Shown: positions 26,103 through 35,895 of the stretch, in pieces
Position numbering within the stretch: the stretch's first letter is position 1
Layout: the number at the start of each line of letters is the position of its first letter
NCBI RefSeq assembly: GCF_003457605.1
Contig: NZ_QRAN01000012.1
Location: forward strand, 1-64,000
Direction of reading: 5' to 3'
Length of the DNA stretch: 64,000 bases
Origin: Seongchinamella sediminis
GTDB lineage: Bacteria > Pseudomonadota > Gammaproteobacteria > Pseudomonadales > Halieaceae
Program-made: the position numbers and the translations under genes
The notes under the pieces: generated by a model
Told to the model about the DNA's origin: nothing
The model's input: the letters and a program-made list of their open reading frames with translations, nothing else
Database searches by the model: none

Positions 26103-27542
26103 TCAGGCCGCGCTGGCCGCGGCGGGTGCCGGCTGTGCTTCAACATCTTTGCGGGCAGTCATGTACACGTTGTAGGCCATTACCAGCATGCCGGAGAAGA
26201 AGATGGCGCCACCGAGTACCCGGACCACGTAGCCCGGATAGCTGGCTGCCACGGACTCGACAAAGCTGTAGGTCAGGGTGCCGTCCTGGTTGTAGGCGCG
26301 CCACATCAGGCCCTGCATGATGCCGTTGACCCACATGGAAGCGATGTACAGCACGGTGCCGATGGTGGACATCCAGAAATGGGTGTTGATCAGGCTGGTG
26401 CTGTACATGCGTTCCTTGCCGAACAGGATCGGGAACAGGTGATACAGGGAACCGATGGAAATCATCGCCACCCAGCCCAGGGCACCGGAGTGCACGTGAC
26501 CGATAGTCCAGTCGGTGTAGTGAGACAGGGCGTTTACTGTCTTGATGGACATCATCGGGCCTTCAAATGTGGACATGCCGTAGAAGGACAGGCTCACTAC
26601 CAGGAAGCGCAGGATAGGGTCGGTACGCAGTTTGTGCCAGGCACCGGACAGGGTCATCATGCCGTTGATCATGCCACCCCAGGAAGGGGCCAGCAGGATG
26701 AGCGACATGACCATGCCCAGGCTCTGGGCCCAGTCGGGGAGTGCAGTGTAGTGCAGGTGGTGCGGGCCGGCCCAGATGTACACCGCCACCAGCGCCCAGA
26801 AGTGCACGATGGACAGGCGGTAGGAGTAAACCGGGCGTTCGGCCTGTTTCGGCACGAAGTAGTACATCATGCCGAGGAAGCCGGCGGTCAGGAAGAAGCC
26901 CACCGCGTTGTGTCCGTACCACCACTGGACCATCGCGTCCACGGTGCCGGCGTAAACCGAGTAGGACTTGAACGCCGTCACCGGGATGGCGGCACTGTTG
27001 AGCAGGTGCAGTACCGCCACCGCGATAATGAACGCACCCAGGAACCAGTTGGCCACGTAGATGTGGTGTACCTTGCGCTTGGCAATAGTGCCGAAGAACA
27101 CGATTGCGTAAACCACCCAGACCACGGTGATGAGAATATCAATGGGCCACTCCAGCTCGGCGTACTCCTTGCTGCTGGTTAATCCCAGTGGCAGGGTGAT
27201 AGCGGCGCTGACGATAACCGCCTGCCAGCCCCAGAAGGTGAAGGCGGCCAGTTTGTCGGAGATCAGTCGCGCCTGCGTCGTGCGCTGCACAATATAGTAG
27301 GAGGTGGCAAACAGGGCGCATCCGCCGAAGGCGAAAATCACCGCGTTGGTGTGCAGCGGCCGCAAACGGCCGAAATGCAGCCACTCGACGCCCATGTTGA
27401 GGGCAGGCCAGGCCAACTGGGCGGCGATCAGCACGCCAACCAGCATGCCGACGATTCCCCAGACCACTGTCATTACTGCAAACTGGCGCACCACCTTGTA
27501 GTTGTAGGTGGGATGTTCCAGTGCGGAATTAAGCTCGCTCAT
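26103..27542 (-). CDS. ccoN: CcoN, catalytic subunit I of cbb3 cytochrome oxidase
   Basis: A 479-residue haem-copper oxidase subunit with about 12 membrane helices. His ligands sit in [39 protein letters not shown] and [11 protein letters not shown]. The cbb3 type is indicated by the adjoining ccoO, Q and P genes and by the Tyr of WWYGHN placement. It reduces oxygen to water with high affinity. Confidence 0.96.
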   Translation of the reverse strand: MSELNSALEHPTYNYKVVRQFAVMTVVWGIVGMLVGVLIAAQLAWPALNMGVEWLHFGRLRPLHTNAVIFAFGGCALFATSYYIVQRTTQARLISDKLAAFTFWGWQAVIVSAAITLPLGLTSSKEYAELEWPIDILITVVWVVYAIVFFGTIAKRKVHHIYVANWFLGAFIIAVAVLHLLNSAAIPVTAFKSYSVYAGTVDAMVQWWYGHNAVGFFLTAGFLGMMYYFVPKQAERPVYSYRLSIVHFWALVAVYIWAGPHHLHYTALPDWAQSLGMVMSLILLAPSWGGMINGMMTLSGAWHKLRTDPILRFLVVSLSFYGMSTFEGPMMSIKTVNALSHYTDWTIGHVHSGALGWVAMISIGSLYHLFPILFGKERMYSTSLINTHFWMSTIGTVLYIASMWVNGIMQGLMWRAYNQDGTLTYSFVESVAASYPGYVVRVLGGAIFFSGMLVMAYNVYMTARKDVEAQPAPAAASAA

Positions 27543-27597
27543 GGTTAGGTTCCATTAAGATTCAAAAAAAACTCGTTCTCTGTGCGTTGGACGCTTA

Positions 27598-28197
27598 TCA
27601 GTCGGTGAAGGCCGGAGCCGCACCGAAGTCCCAGAGTATGACCGCGCCCACCATCAGGCAGATCAGAATGACCAGCGCCACGCCCATGACAGCGCTGGAA
27701 AAAAGGAAACCGCGCTCTTCCGGAATATCCATGATGATGGGTATCCCCAGGTACATCAGGTAAACCGACCAGGACACCGCGACGATGCCGATCAGCAGAT
27801 CCAGCCAGAGAATCGGGTAAAAGCCGACGGCGCCGAACAGGAACATGGGGGTAGCGGCCAGTGAGGCGATAATAATGCCCTTGGCGATCGTTGACTCGGC
27901 ACCGTAGGTATCGGACATCCAGTGAATGAAGTAGCCGATGGCCGCCAGGCAGACCACCTGGGTGATGTAGAACAGGATGCAAATGGTCATTGCACTGTCC
28001 TGGGTCAGCCTTATCGATTCGCCGTCGCCGACGGTCCAGCCAACGGTGGTGGTGCCGTAGTACCAGGCTACTGCGGGGATGATCGACAGGATCCAGGGGT
28101 ACAGCAACAGGGTCCGGAACGAACTCTCCGATAGCTCGCTGATAGTCTTCCACTGGGAACTGGGCTTCACTAGCAAGCCGAAGGTGTGCTGAATCAT
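27598..28197 (-). CDS. YIP1-family membrane protein at the head of the cco operon
   Basis: A 199-residue protein with five predicted membrane spans; QWKTISELSESSFRTLLLYPWILSII opens it in the manner of YIP1-domain proteins (FGLLVKPSSQW at the very start is the usual entry). It sits 55 bp upstream of ccoN on the same strand and 73 bp downstream of an Anr box, so it is probably transcribed with the oxidase. No function in oxidase biogenesis is established to my knowledge. Confidence 0.75.
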   Translation of the reverse strand: MIQHTFGLLVKPSSQWKTISELSESSFRTLLLYPWILSIIPAVAWYYGTTTVGWTVGDGESIRLTQDSAMTICILFYITQVVCLAAIGYFIHWMSDTYGAESTIAKGIIIASLAATPMFLFGAVGFYPILWLDLLIGIVAVSWSVYLMYLGIPIIMDIPEERGFLFSSAVMGVALVILICLMVGAVILWDFGAAPAFTD

Positions 28198-28269
28198 TAG
28201 GTTACGGTCTCCCCAATATTGCTCTGGTTGTTGTGTGCTCGCATTCTAGTTACTTCAAGCCGCTTGGCC

Positions 28270-28283
28270 TTGATGTGCATCAA
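28270..28283. promoter_or_regulatory. Fnr/Anr box upstream of the YIP1-cco operon
   Basis: TTGATGTGCATCAA is a perfect match to the Fnr/Anr consensus TTGAT-N4-ATCAA. Its centre is about 80 bp before the YIP1 start, placed to activate the oxidase operon under low oxygen. The fnr-type gene lies immediately beyond. Confidence 0.85.
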
Positions 28284-28307
28284 GGCTGCAGATTTCATTG
28301 ACTGGCG

Positions 28308-28326
28308 CCCGGGGCATCGCCCCGGG
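28308..28326 (-). terminator. Strong hairpin after the fnr gene
   Basis: CCCGGGGC and GCCCCGGG form a perfect 8 bp stem with a 3-base loop, 10 bp beyond the fnr stop. There is no T-run, so termination efficiency is uncertain. Confidence 0.45.
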
Positions 28327-28336
28327 TGGGCCCGGA

Positions 28337-29092
28337 TCAGCTGCCCAGGTTGGCCATTTTCCGCAGGCCCTGGAGATCCAGAATTTCGATTTCCTTGTTG
28401 TCTACCCGCAGGAATTCCAGCTTTTGCATGCGGCTGAATACCCGGGATACGGTTTCTACCGTGAGTCCGAGGTAGTTGCCGATGTCTACCCGGGACATGG
28501 GCAGGCGGAAATGGGTGGGGCTGAGCTTGCGCCGGGCATTGCGGTTGGAGATGCTCAGCATCAGGGCCGCAACCCGTTCGTCCGCCGAATTTTTGCTCAG
28601 CAGGGTGATCAGCTGCTGGTCCTCGGTAATTTCGTGGCTCATCAGCTGGAAGAAGTGGCGCTGCAGGTTGGGCATGAGGGCGCTGAGCTTCTCCAGCGAG
28701 GTGAATGGAATCTCGCAGATGGCCGCGGTTTCGAGCGCCTTGGCGGAGGAGGCGTGGGTGTTGTTGCTTATACCATCCATGCCGAGAATTTCCCCGGGGA
28801 AGTAGAAGCCGGTAACCTGCTCGCGGCCGTCGTCCGTGGTCTTGTAGGCTTTCAGAGTGCCCGAGCGCACCGCGTATACCGACTGGAAATCGTCTCCCTC
28901 TCGGTACAGGTGCTGGTTTTTCTGCAGCGGCTTGCTGCGCTGGATGATATCGTCCAGCTGCTGGACGTCATCACTTTCCAGGGCCAGGGGCAGACAGATG
29001 CCGCTGAGCCGACAGTTGCCGCAGTTGGCCTGGTAATCGTGAGTGCACGGCTTTTGCGCCTGGCTCTCGGACTGTGAAAGGTGGATTGTCAC
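28337..29092 (-). CDS. anr: Fnr/Anr oxygen-sensing transcriptional regulator
   Basis: A 251-residue CRP/Fnr-family activator. N-terminal cysteines C24-x2-C27-x5-C33 (in NCGNCRLSGIC) plus a further Cys in TAAICEIPF match the four ligands of the oxygen-labile 4Fe-4S cluster. The C-terminal HTH (from MSRVDIGNYLGLTVETVSR) carries the E-SR recognition pattern that reads TTGAT half-sites. I prefer the GTG at 29092, with AGGGGA 6-7 bp upstream, over a TTG at 29107. It should control the neighbouring cco and hemN genes, both of which have matching boxes. Confidence 0.92.
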   Translation of the reverse strand: MTIHLSQSESQAQKPCTHDYQANCGNCRLSGICLPLALESDDVQQLDDIIQRSKPLQKNQHLYREGDDFQSVYAVRSGTLKAYKTTDDGREQVTGFYFPGEILGMDGISNNTHASSAKALETAAICEIPFTSLEKLSALMPNLQRHFFQLMSHEITEDQQLITLLSKNSADERVAALMLSISNRNARRKLSPTHFRLPMSRVDIGNYLGLTVETVSRVFSRMQKLEFLRVDNKEIEILDLQGLRKMANLGS

Positions 29093-29170
29093 ATGCTTCC
29101 CCTGCAATGACCTGAGGGAAGATTATAGTCGAAATCCGCGCTGTTCTGTAATCGAATTTTTTGGCTATAC

Positions 29171-30613
29171 TCAGACGGTTGCGGAAAATTTCGGCGCTGG
29201 TTCGTCGCCGCGGTGGGCGCCCAGGTAGGCGTCAAACGGCATACAGATATTGCGCAGGAAGGGGCGGCCGCGGCGGGTGACCGCAATCGCTCCCGGCGAC
29301 AGTTCCAGCAGGCCGTCCTCGGCCATGGGCGCAAGCTGCGCCAGTTCCCCAGCGAACAGCTGATTGAAGTCGATGCCAAACTGGCGATTACAGTCGTCGA
29401 TGTCCAGCTGCAACTCGGAAATCAGCGTCATGATGATATGCCGGCGCAGCTTGTCGTCGGCATTGACCTGGCAGCCGCGGGTGATCGGGAATTGTCCGCC
29501 ATCCAGCATGCGGTAGTAGCCGTCCAGTTCGCGTTCATTTTGCAGGTAATAGTCGCCCAGCTGGCTGATGGCCGACATGCCCAGGCCCAGCAGGTCGTCC
29601 GCCATGTGCAGGGAGTAGCCCTGGAAATTGCGCTGCAGCCGGCCTTCGTTCTGGGCCAGGGCCAGCTCATCCTCTGGCAGCACGTAGTGATCCATACCGA
29701 TATGCACATAGCCGGCAGCCTGCAGTGTGTGGCTGATGATTTCGTGCAGCAGCAGCTTTTCATCGGGCTCCGGCAGGGTCAGCCTGTCGATGGCCCGCTG
29801 GCTGGAAAAACGCTCCGGCAGGTGGGCGTAGTTGTAACAGGCGATGCGGTCAGGCCGCAGTTCGATCACCTTGTGCAGGGTCTCGGCCATGGTGTGGCGG
29901 TCCTGGTGGGGCAGGCCGTATATCAGGTCGAAGCTGAGGGAGCGGAAACCGTGAGCGCGAATGGACTCCACCAGTGAGGCAACCTGGCGGTAGGGCTGCA
30001 CCCGGTTGACCGACTGCTGTACCAGCGGATCGAAATCCTGGATACCCAGGCTCAGGCGGTTGAAGCCCACGCCCTTGAGCAGGGCAATGGTCGACGCGTC
30101 GACGGTGCGCGGGTCAATTTCAATCGAGTATTCCCGGTAACCCTTGTCCAGCAAGTGGAAATTGCTGGCCAGCAGGTGCATCAGCTCGGTGATCTGGGCG
30201 TGGTCCAGGTAGGTCGGTGTGCCGCCGCCCCAGTGCATCTGGGTGATGGGCCGCTGGTGCCCGACCAGCTCCGATTGCAGGGTGATTTCCCGCTGCAGCC
30301 GCCCCAGGTACTCCTGCGCCACGTTCTTCTTGCGGGTCACGATTTTGTTGCAGGCGCAGTAATAGCAGATGTCCTGGCAGAAGGGCAGGTGCACGTACAG
30401 TGACAGCGGAGCGCGACGGTGCTCGCCATCACTCGCCTGCCAGGCGAGGTACTCGTCCAGCGGAAAATCCCGGCGGAACTGGGGCGCCGTGGGGTAGGAC
30501 GTGTAGCGCGGGCCCTGGCAGGCGTAACGCCTGGCCAGTTCCATGTCGGCCTGGTGCTGGGCGGGTATGGCGGCTAGTTCTCTGTGGGCGAGTTCTCTGT
30601 GAATGATGTTCAT
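29171..30613 (-). CDS. hemN: Oxygen-independent coproporphyrinogen III dehydrogenase
   Basis: A 480-residue radical-SAM enzyme that converts coproporphyrinogen III to protoporphyrinogen IX without oxygen. YVHLPFCQDICYYCACNK carries the cluster cysteines (CxxxCxxC) plus the extra Cys of true HemN, followed by MHWGGGTPTYL. The ATG at 30613 has GGAG 10 bp upstream. Adjacent fnr and an Anr box upstream fit anaerobic haem supply for the cbb3 oxidase. Confidence 0.94.
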   Translation of the reverse strand: MNIIHRELAHRELAAIPAQHQADMELARRYACQGPRYTSYPTAPQFRRDFPLDEYLAWQASDGEHRRAPLSLYVHLPFCQDICYYCACNKIVTRKKNVAQEYLGRLQREITLQSELVGHQRPITQMHWGGGTPTYLDHAQITELMHLLASNFHLLDKGYREYSIEIDPRTVDASTIALLKGVGFNRLSLGIQDFDPLVQQSVNRVQPYRQVASLVESIRAHGFRSLSFDLIYGLPHQDRHTMAETLHKVIELRPDRIACYNYAHLPERFSSQRAIDRLTLPEPDEKLLLHEIISHTLQAAGYVHIGMDHYVLPEDELALAQNEGRLQRNFQGYSLHMADDLLGLGMSAISQLGDYYLQNERELDGYYRMLDGGQFPITRGCQVNADDKLRRHIIMTLISELQLDIDDCNRQFGIDFNQLFAGELAQLAPMAEDGLLELSPGAIAVTRRGRPFLRNICMPFDAYLGAHRGDEPAPKFSATV

Positions 30614-30672
30614 CGGGATACAGCTCCGGAGGTTTATGGGCTGCACAATAGCAGTGACCACCGGGTCCGATG

Positions 30673-30686
30673 TTGATCTGCGTCAA
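30673..30686. promoter_or_regulatory. Fnr/Anr box upstream of hemN
   Basis: TTGATCTGCGTCAA matches the Fnr/Anr consensus at 9 of 10 positions. Its centre is about 66 bp before the hemN start. Confidence 0.75.
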
Positions 30687-30703
30687 GCCCGCTTGATCCG
30701 GGC

Positions 30704-31870
30704 TCAGCCCAGTGCCGCCACGCTCTTGATAATCAGGCGAACCAGTTCCGCCTGCCGGGAAACGCCGGTCTTGGCGAAAATCGACTTCAGCTGGGCCCGG
30801 GCGGTGTGCTGGGAAATGTTCTGTGCCGTGGAGGCTTCCGCCAGGCTCAGGCCGCGCGCCAGCAGGATGGCCAGGTTGGCCTCAGCCGGGGTCAGCTCAA
30901 ACAGCTCGGCAAGCGCCTGCCGGGAGGCGGATTCATGCAGGTCCGGATCGGAGATGAAGATGGCGGCACTGGGACTGGACTGGCCCTCGCTCCACTCCGA
31001 TGCCGGAACCGGTCTCACCACCAGCCCCAGGTCCGAACGGCCGGCCGAACGCGGCACGCGCAGCGCCTTGACCACCGAGGGCTCCCCGCGGTGCTGGGTG
31101 CGAACAACGCCCGCTACCGCCTGCTGCAGCTCCTGGTGGCTATCCCGCCCGTCGATGTGCAGCCGCTCGCCGCGCAACGACAGTCCATCGCCCTCATCCA
31201 GCAGCGCCTGGGCGACAGGGTTGGCACTCAGTACCCTGGCCTGGCCATCGAGGATAATGCTGGCCATCGCCAGCTGGGCGACGGCGCCGGCATAAACGTC
31301 GCGCTCCGAGGTCGCGCGGTTGAGGGCGGCATGGATTTGTATCGCCCGTCGCAGGTGCGGGGTAATCATTGCCAGCAGCTGCCGCTCTTCGCTGCTGAAA
31401 CTGGCCTCGCTTTTACGTCGGGAGAAACGCAGCCGCGCCACCATGCCTCCCGGTTCCACGGTATCCACCCCGAGAATGCGGAACAGGCCCACCGGCTCGA
31501 GGTACTGCCGGTAGTATTCGGAAGCGACCAGTTCCTCATCCGAGAGCACGTCCTCCAGGCTGACCACCTTGTCCGGTGGCAGGTTGACGAAGGGATCCAG
31601 GGAAAAGAATTCCTCCCGGTAGGAGGCCGCCTGCCAGGCCTCCGGGTCAGCGAGATCGTCGCCGATGTGGCCGGGTTCCGGGCGCACGCAGTTGAGAATT
31701 GCGCCCCTGTCCTCGGCAGAGGGGGGGCGCAGGACCAGGGAGGCCACCTGGGCATCGAACAGGACGCGCAGCAGTGGCAGCGCACTTTGCCAGGGGCGAT
31801 CCTCCAGCGGGCCCTGGTAGATCAGGCCCAGCAGTTCATCGTAACGGGGATGGGGGAAGGGGGGCGCCAT
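30704..31870 (-). CDS. LuxR-type HTH transcriptional regulator with sensor-like N-terminal domain
   Basis: A 388-residue protein. The C-terminal 60 residues form a LuxR/FixJ HTH (LTPAEANLAILLARGLSLAE, then NISQHTARAQLKSIFAKTGV). The preceding part has a PAS-like segment (QLAMASIILDGQARVLSANPVAQALL) and a helical N-terminus of unknown ligand. It follows the large c-di-GMP-type gene by 5 bp, so the two are co-transcribed and may share a signal. No cognate kinase is nearby. Confidence 0.8.
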   Translation of the reverse strand: MAPPFPHPRYDELLGLIYQGPLEDRPWQSALPLLRVLFDAQVASLVLRPPSAEDRGAILNCVRPEPGHIGDDLADPEAWQAASYREEFFSLDPFVNLPPDKVVSLEDVLSDEELVASEYYRQYLEPVGLFRILGVDTVEPGGMVARLRFSRRKSEASFSSEERQLLAMITPHLRRAIQIHAALNRATSERDVYAGAVAQLAMASIILDGQARVLSANPVAQALLDEGDGLSLRGERLHIDGRDSHQELQQAVAGVVRTQHRGEPSVVKALRVPRSAGRSDLGLVVRPVPASEWSEGQSSPSAAIFISDPDLHESASRQALAELFELTPAEANLAILLARGLSLAEASTAQNISQHTARAQLKSIFAKTGVSRQAELVRLIIKSVAALG

Positions 31871-31875
31871 CGTGT

Positions 31876-34800
31876 CTACCGGGCCAGGTTCGACAGGTCT
31901 TCGGTGACTTCCGTCAGCAGTTTGGGCATGCCCACTCCCCAGCCCTGCAGGTAATCGACGCCGATCTCCTGCAGCTTGTCGATAATCTGGTCGTTTTCCA
32001 CCGATTCGGCAATGGTTTCCTGGCCGAGGAAGTGGGCGAGGTCATTAATGGAGCGGGCCATGGCGAAGTCCGCCCGGTTCTTGTGGATACCGGTGACGAA
32101 GGTGCCGTCGATCTTGACGTAGTCCACCGGCAGTTCCCGCAGGTAGTTGTGGCTGGCCAGGCCGGTGCCGAAATCGTCGATGGAAAATTTGCAGCCGATA
32201 TTGCGGAAGGCGCGGACAAAATCCGCCGCCTTCACCAGGTTGGAAATGGTGCCGGTCTCGGTGATTTCAAAGCAGATATGGCTGGTGCCGACCCCGAACT
32301 CGGAGATCTGCTCCAGCAGGTAGTCCATGAAGTCATCGTCGGTCACGCTGCTGCCGGACAGGTTGATGGCGAGGTTGGGTACTTCTTTCTCCTCGTCCAT
32401 GAGCTTGCTGACCCAGCTGAAGGCTTCCCTGACCACCCAGCGGTCCACCAGGTTCATGAAACCGTAGCGTTCGGCGCTCTGGATAAATTCCTCGGGCGAG
32501 GTCAGTTCACCGTCATCGCCGGACAGGCCCAGCAGCAGTTCGTAGTGGCGCCCGGTGGGCTGGTTGCCGTCGACGGCAACCTGGATGATCGGCTGTGCCC
32601 GCAACACGAAGCGGTCTGTCGCCAGCGCCTGTTCCAGGTCCTGGCGGGTGCGAGTCTTGTCGCGGTTGAAGCTGCTGGCCAGGGCCTGGTCTTCCTCGTA
32701 GCGCTGGACCCGGTTGCGGCCCTGCTGCTTGGCAATTTCCATGGAGGTGCGCGCGGACTCCAGCACCTGGTCTACCGAGGGGCTGTACTCGACGATCGGG
32801 GCAACGCCGATAGAGACCGTAAACGATACATTTTCGCCCTCGATCTCGATGCTGCCGGCCTCGATGTCCTGGCGTACCTTCTCCGCCAGCTGCACCGCCT
32901 GGTCCAGGCTGCGGTCCAGTACCAGCACCGCAAACTGGTCTGCCTCGATGCGCGACGAGGACGATTTCCTGCCGTGCAGCTGCGCCAGCAGGCGACTGAA
33001 TTCCAGCAACACAGCGTCGCCGCTGACTTCATCATAAATATCGTTGACCAGGCTGAACTGGTCGATGTCGATGTACAGCACGGCGTGTTGGGAATTCTTC
33101 AGCTGGGCGTGGCGGAGGGCCCGGCCCATCTGGTCGAGAAAGGTTTCCCGGTTGATCAGCCTGGTGAGGCTGTCATGGTTGCGGGAGAAACTGAGGGTTT
33201 TCTGCACATGCTCCAGCGTCTGGTACATGCTTTTGTCGACCACTGAGAGCTTGTCTGCCGGGGCGGGTGGCTGTACTCCCGTGCTCAGTTTGCGTGCCAG
33301 TTGCACCGCGTTGAGGTCGGCGATTTTCTGCCCGCGCTCGTTGACGAATATATAGCGGTCCTTCTGCGGGCTGATCCAGGCCAGTTGCATCCGCCTTTTC
33401 TGTCCCTGCCTGTCCCGGTAGGTGAGCCAGCTGTCTGTTTCCAGCTGTTCTACCCGGCGCACCCAGCGCCGCAGCCGCGGCAGGTCCTCAACCCGGGCGC
33501 GCAGGTGCTCGGCGGCAGCGGCCGGGTCGGCCTGGTCGGCGCTGATAATGGTGGAGTCCACCGCCAGGTTGCCGGCGAGAATATCGCGTATTTCCGCCAG
33601 CACCCCCTGGTGAGTGACGTTGGTCGGCAGGGCGGTGGTGATCTGCTGTTCGACCATATCGATCAGCGATTCCGCCTCCAGGCCGAGCTGCATAACCATG
33701 TCATCATCGAGGTTGTCAGCCTGCTTGTCGTTGAGCCAGCTGGCCAACTGGTCCAGGGTCCTGATGTGGTCTGCCCAGCTGCTGCTATCGGGGCCTTCCT
33801 TGACGTGGGTCAGGACCATCAGGTCCCGCCAGCCCGATTCCACCAGGTCCAGGAGCACGCGGGGAGCTGCAGGCGGGCGGATACGCTCGTTGACTACCGC
33901 GGCGACGGCCCGCCGGGCCTGCTGCAGTTTTTCCTGGCCTTCCTGGATGCGCACCACCCGCTCGATATTGCGGGACAGGGCGCGCTCCTGCTGTTCGGAA
34001 AGCTTTTCAATCTGCTGCAGGGCGCGGTCGAAGACAGCGCTGTCGCTTTCGTAATGCTCGACAATGTCGTCGACCACTTTGTTGATGCGATCTTCCAGCG
34101 CCCGGTTGGGGAAGTTGGCGCTGGTGGCCAGGCTGGACAGCTTGTCGACCACGGTGCGGGCGGCGTGCTCCTTGTCGAGGAAGAAGCGGGAATCCAGCAG
34201 CGCCAGGCGAGCCAGCGGAATCTGCAGATTGGCCAGCGCCGGCTTGAGCTCGTCGGTAACATCCACCTGGGACTTGATGGTCCCGAACAGGTTGTCCACC
34301 AGGTCGAGCTGGTTGAGGCTGTCTGCGGTCAGGCCGCTGGTTTCCCGCAGGCTGCCCAGCTGTTCCCGGTGCTCGGCCAGGTACTCGCGCAGCGAGTTCG
34401 CCTCGTGTACCGCCGCGCGCACGGCATTGTCGTGCTGCAGGGCGCGCAGGGCCTGGGCAATCGTATGGGCGTCGGCCAGTGCCTGCTGGTCAATTTGTGA
34501 GCTGGGTACCGTGGCGCCATCCCAGGTGCCACTTACCGGCGTGCCGGCCTCGATGTCGGCACCGTCGGCCAAGCCTTCAACCTGGCGGCGGAAGTTGAGC
34601 GCATCGACCACCGACTGGTAGAGGTTCACCGGCGCGGCTACCGGCCCCGGCGCCGTGGGCGACTGTGGACCCGACGGCGCCCCGGGCCCCTCCCTGAGCG
34701 CAGCGGCGGCCTCGCTCAGGGTTTGTTCGTCCCGGGCCCTGTCCGCGGCAGCGGATTCAGCGGGTTTGCTGCGAACTGGCCGCGGCCGCCCCTTGCGCCT

Positions 34801-35817
34801 GAGCATACTGCCCTTGGACTTGATCTGTTGTTCCAGGTCGGGGCGGACATCGTTGGCCACCAGGTATTCGTTGAGGGGCTGGTAGTAAGTGTCCAGGTGG
34901 CGGATGACGTGTTGCGAGAAATACTCGAACACCACCGGTGCCGCCTCGGCGGATACACCCACCGACTCTGTCGCCTGCTGGAAGGCCCGGCACAGCTGGC
35001 GGGCGTGGATGGGCAGGCGCACCGCAAACGGGTCCTCGTCGATGAGGTCTGCCACCCGGATCACCAGACACTCCAGCGCCACCAGGTGCAGTTCCTCCGC
35101 CAGGCCGACCATGCGGTCCAGGGCCAGGTGACCCTCGAACTCATCCAGGTCGACCAGGCCCAGTTCATCCGGGTCATCGATATCCTGTTGCCAGTACTCG
35201 TCCTCGCCTTCGCCGGGAACCAGGCGCTGGAAATAGTCTTCTATGCTGTCCAGCAGCGCGGTGCAGATGTCCTCCCGGCGCCGGCGCAGCAGGACAGCGG
35301 CATCGTATATCCGGTTGCGGCCGTGCTCGTCGGACTTTATGCGGCTGGAGAGCGTTTGAATATCCTCCTGCATTTCATTCAGCCACTCGGGCAACAGGCG
35401 TCCCAGCTGGTCCACCGCGTCCCGGTGGAAATGTTCGAGGATGCGGGAATTGTCGGCGCTGGAGCCGGTCAGGGAACTGGCGGCGGGTCGCTGCCTGCCG
35501 CCGGTCAGCCGCTGTCGGCAGAGTCTGGCGGCCTCGCTATCCGGCGCCACCGGGGACATGCTTAGGATGCCGCCGGCGACGCTGTCGATGCGCACTGTCA
35601 CCGGCGCCTGCCGCTCCGCTCCGGGCATAGCGAGGGAGGCCTGCATGCCGGTTCGCAGGCTGACCTTGCCGCCGGCGGCGGTACCCGCCAGCAGCTTCAC
35701 TTTCGCCAGTTGCAGCTTGCCCTCGGTGCCCGCACTGAGTTGGCCCGACAGTCTGGCCCCGCTGTCCAGCTCCAGGGTCGCCTGGTGGCCCGAAAGCTCT
35801 GGTTGGGGGTTGGACAT
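31876..35817 (-). CDS. DUF1631-GGDEF-EAL multidomain protein
   Basis: A 1313-residue cytoplasmic protein. Residues about 5-90 form a PilZ-like beta-rich region, about 110-790 a long helical DUF1631 region, about 870-1040 a GGDEF domain and about 1060-1305 an EAL domain. The GGDEF signature is degenerate (RIEADQFAVL), so cyclase activity is unlikely. The EAL domain keeps its key residues: YELLLGL, NLSGS, FEITET, the Asp pair in DDFGTG, YVKIDG and AESVE, so it may degrade c-di-GMP. Some databases miscall DUF1631 proteins as thymidine phosphorylase; nothing here supports that. It is co-oriented with the LuxR gene downstream. Confidence 0.85.
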   Translation of the reverse strand: MSNPQPELSGHQATLELDSGARLSGQLSAGTEGKLQLAKVKLLAGTAAGGKVSLRTGMQASLAMPGAERQAPVTVRIDSVAGGILSMSPVAPDSEAARLCRQRLTGGRQRPAASSLTGSSADNSRILEHFHRDAVDQLGRLLPEWLNEMQEDIQTLSSRIKSDEHGRNRIYDAAVLLRRRREDICTALLDSIEDYFQRLVPGEGEDEYWQQDIDDPDELGLVDLDEFEGHLALDRMVGLAEELHLVALECLVIRVADLIDEDPFAVRLPIHARQLCRAFQQATESVGVSAEAAPVVFEYFSQHVIRHLDTYYQPLNEYLVANDVRPDLEQQIKSKGSMLRRKGRPRPVRSKPAESAAADRARDEQTLSEAAAALREGPGAPSGPQSPTAPGPVAAPVNLYQSVVDALNFRRQVEGLADGADIEAGTPVSGTWDGATVPSSQIDQQALADAHTIAQALRALQHDNAVRAAVHEANSLREYLAEHREQLGSLRETSGLTADSLNQLDLVDNLFGTIKSQVDVTDELKPALANLQIPLARLALLDSRFFLDKEHAARTVVDKLSSLATSANFPNRALEDRINKVVDDIVEHYESDSAVFDRALQQIEKLSEQQERALSRNIERVVRIQEGQEKLQQARRAVAAVVNERIRPPAAPRVLLDLVESGWRDLMVLTHVKEGPDSSSWADHIRTLDQLASWLNDKQADNLDDDMVMQLGLEAESLIDMVEQQITTALPTNVTHQGVLAEIRDILAGNLAVDSTIISADQADPAAAAEHLRARVEDLPRLRRWVRRVEQLETDSWLTYRDRQGQKRRMQLAWISPQKDRYIFVNERGQKIADLNAVQLARKLSTGVQPPAPADKLSVVDKSMYQTLEHVQKTLSFSRNHDSLTRLINRETFLDQMGRALRHAQLKNSQHAVLYIDIDQFSLVNDIYDEVSGDAVLLEFSRLLAQLHGRKSSSSRIEADQFAVLVLDRSLDQAVQLAEKVRQDIEAGSIEIEGENVSFTVSIGVAPIVEYSPSVDQVLESARTSMEIAKQQGRNRVQRYEEDQALASSFNRDKTRTRQDLEQALATDRFVLRAQPIIQVAVDGNQPTGRHYELLLGLSGDDGELTSPEEFIQSAERYGFMNLVDRWVVREAFSWVSKLMDEEKEVPNLAINLSGSSVTDDDFMDYLLEQISEFGVGTSHICFEITETGTISNLVKAADFVRAFRNIGCKFSIDDFGTGLASHNYLRELPVDYVKIDGTFVTGIHKNRADFAMARSINDLAHFLGQETIAESVENDQIIDKLQEIGVDYLQGWGVGMPKLLTEVTEDLSNLAR

Positions 35818-35895
35818 TGCACTCCTGGAACGAAATGGAAGGGGAGGCCGGCAGTATAACCGCTAAGGGTGAGCCCTCAAACAGTCCCGGATGGG

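Noticed and set aside
32000-34500. Long plus-strand open frames opposite the DUF1631-GGDEF-EAL gene, up to 515 codons
   Set aside because: They are antisense to a clear protein in very GC-rich DNA, show no family sequence or ribosome-binding site, and follow from the codon bias of the real gene.
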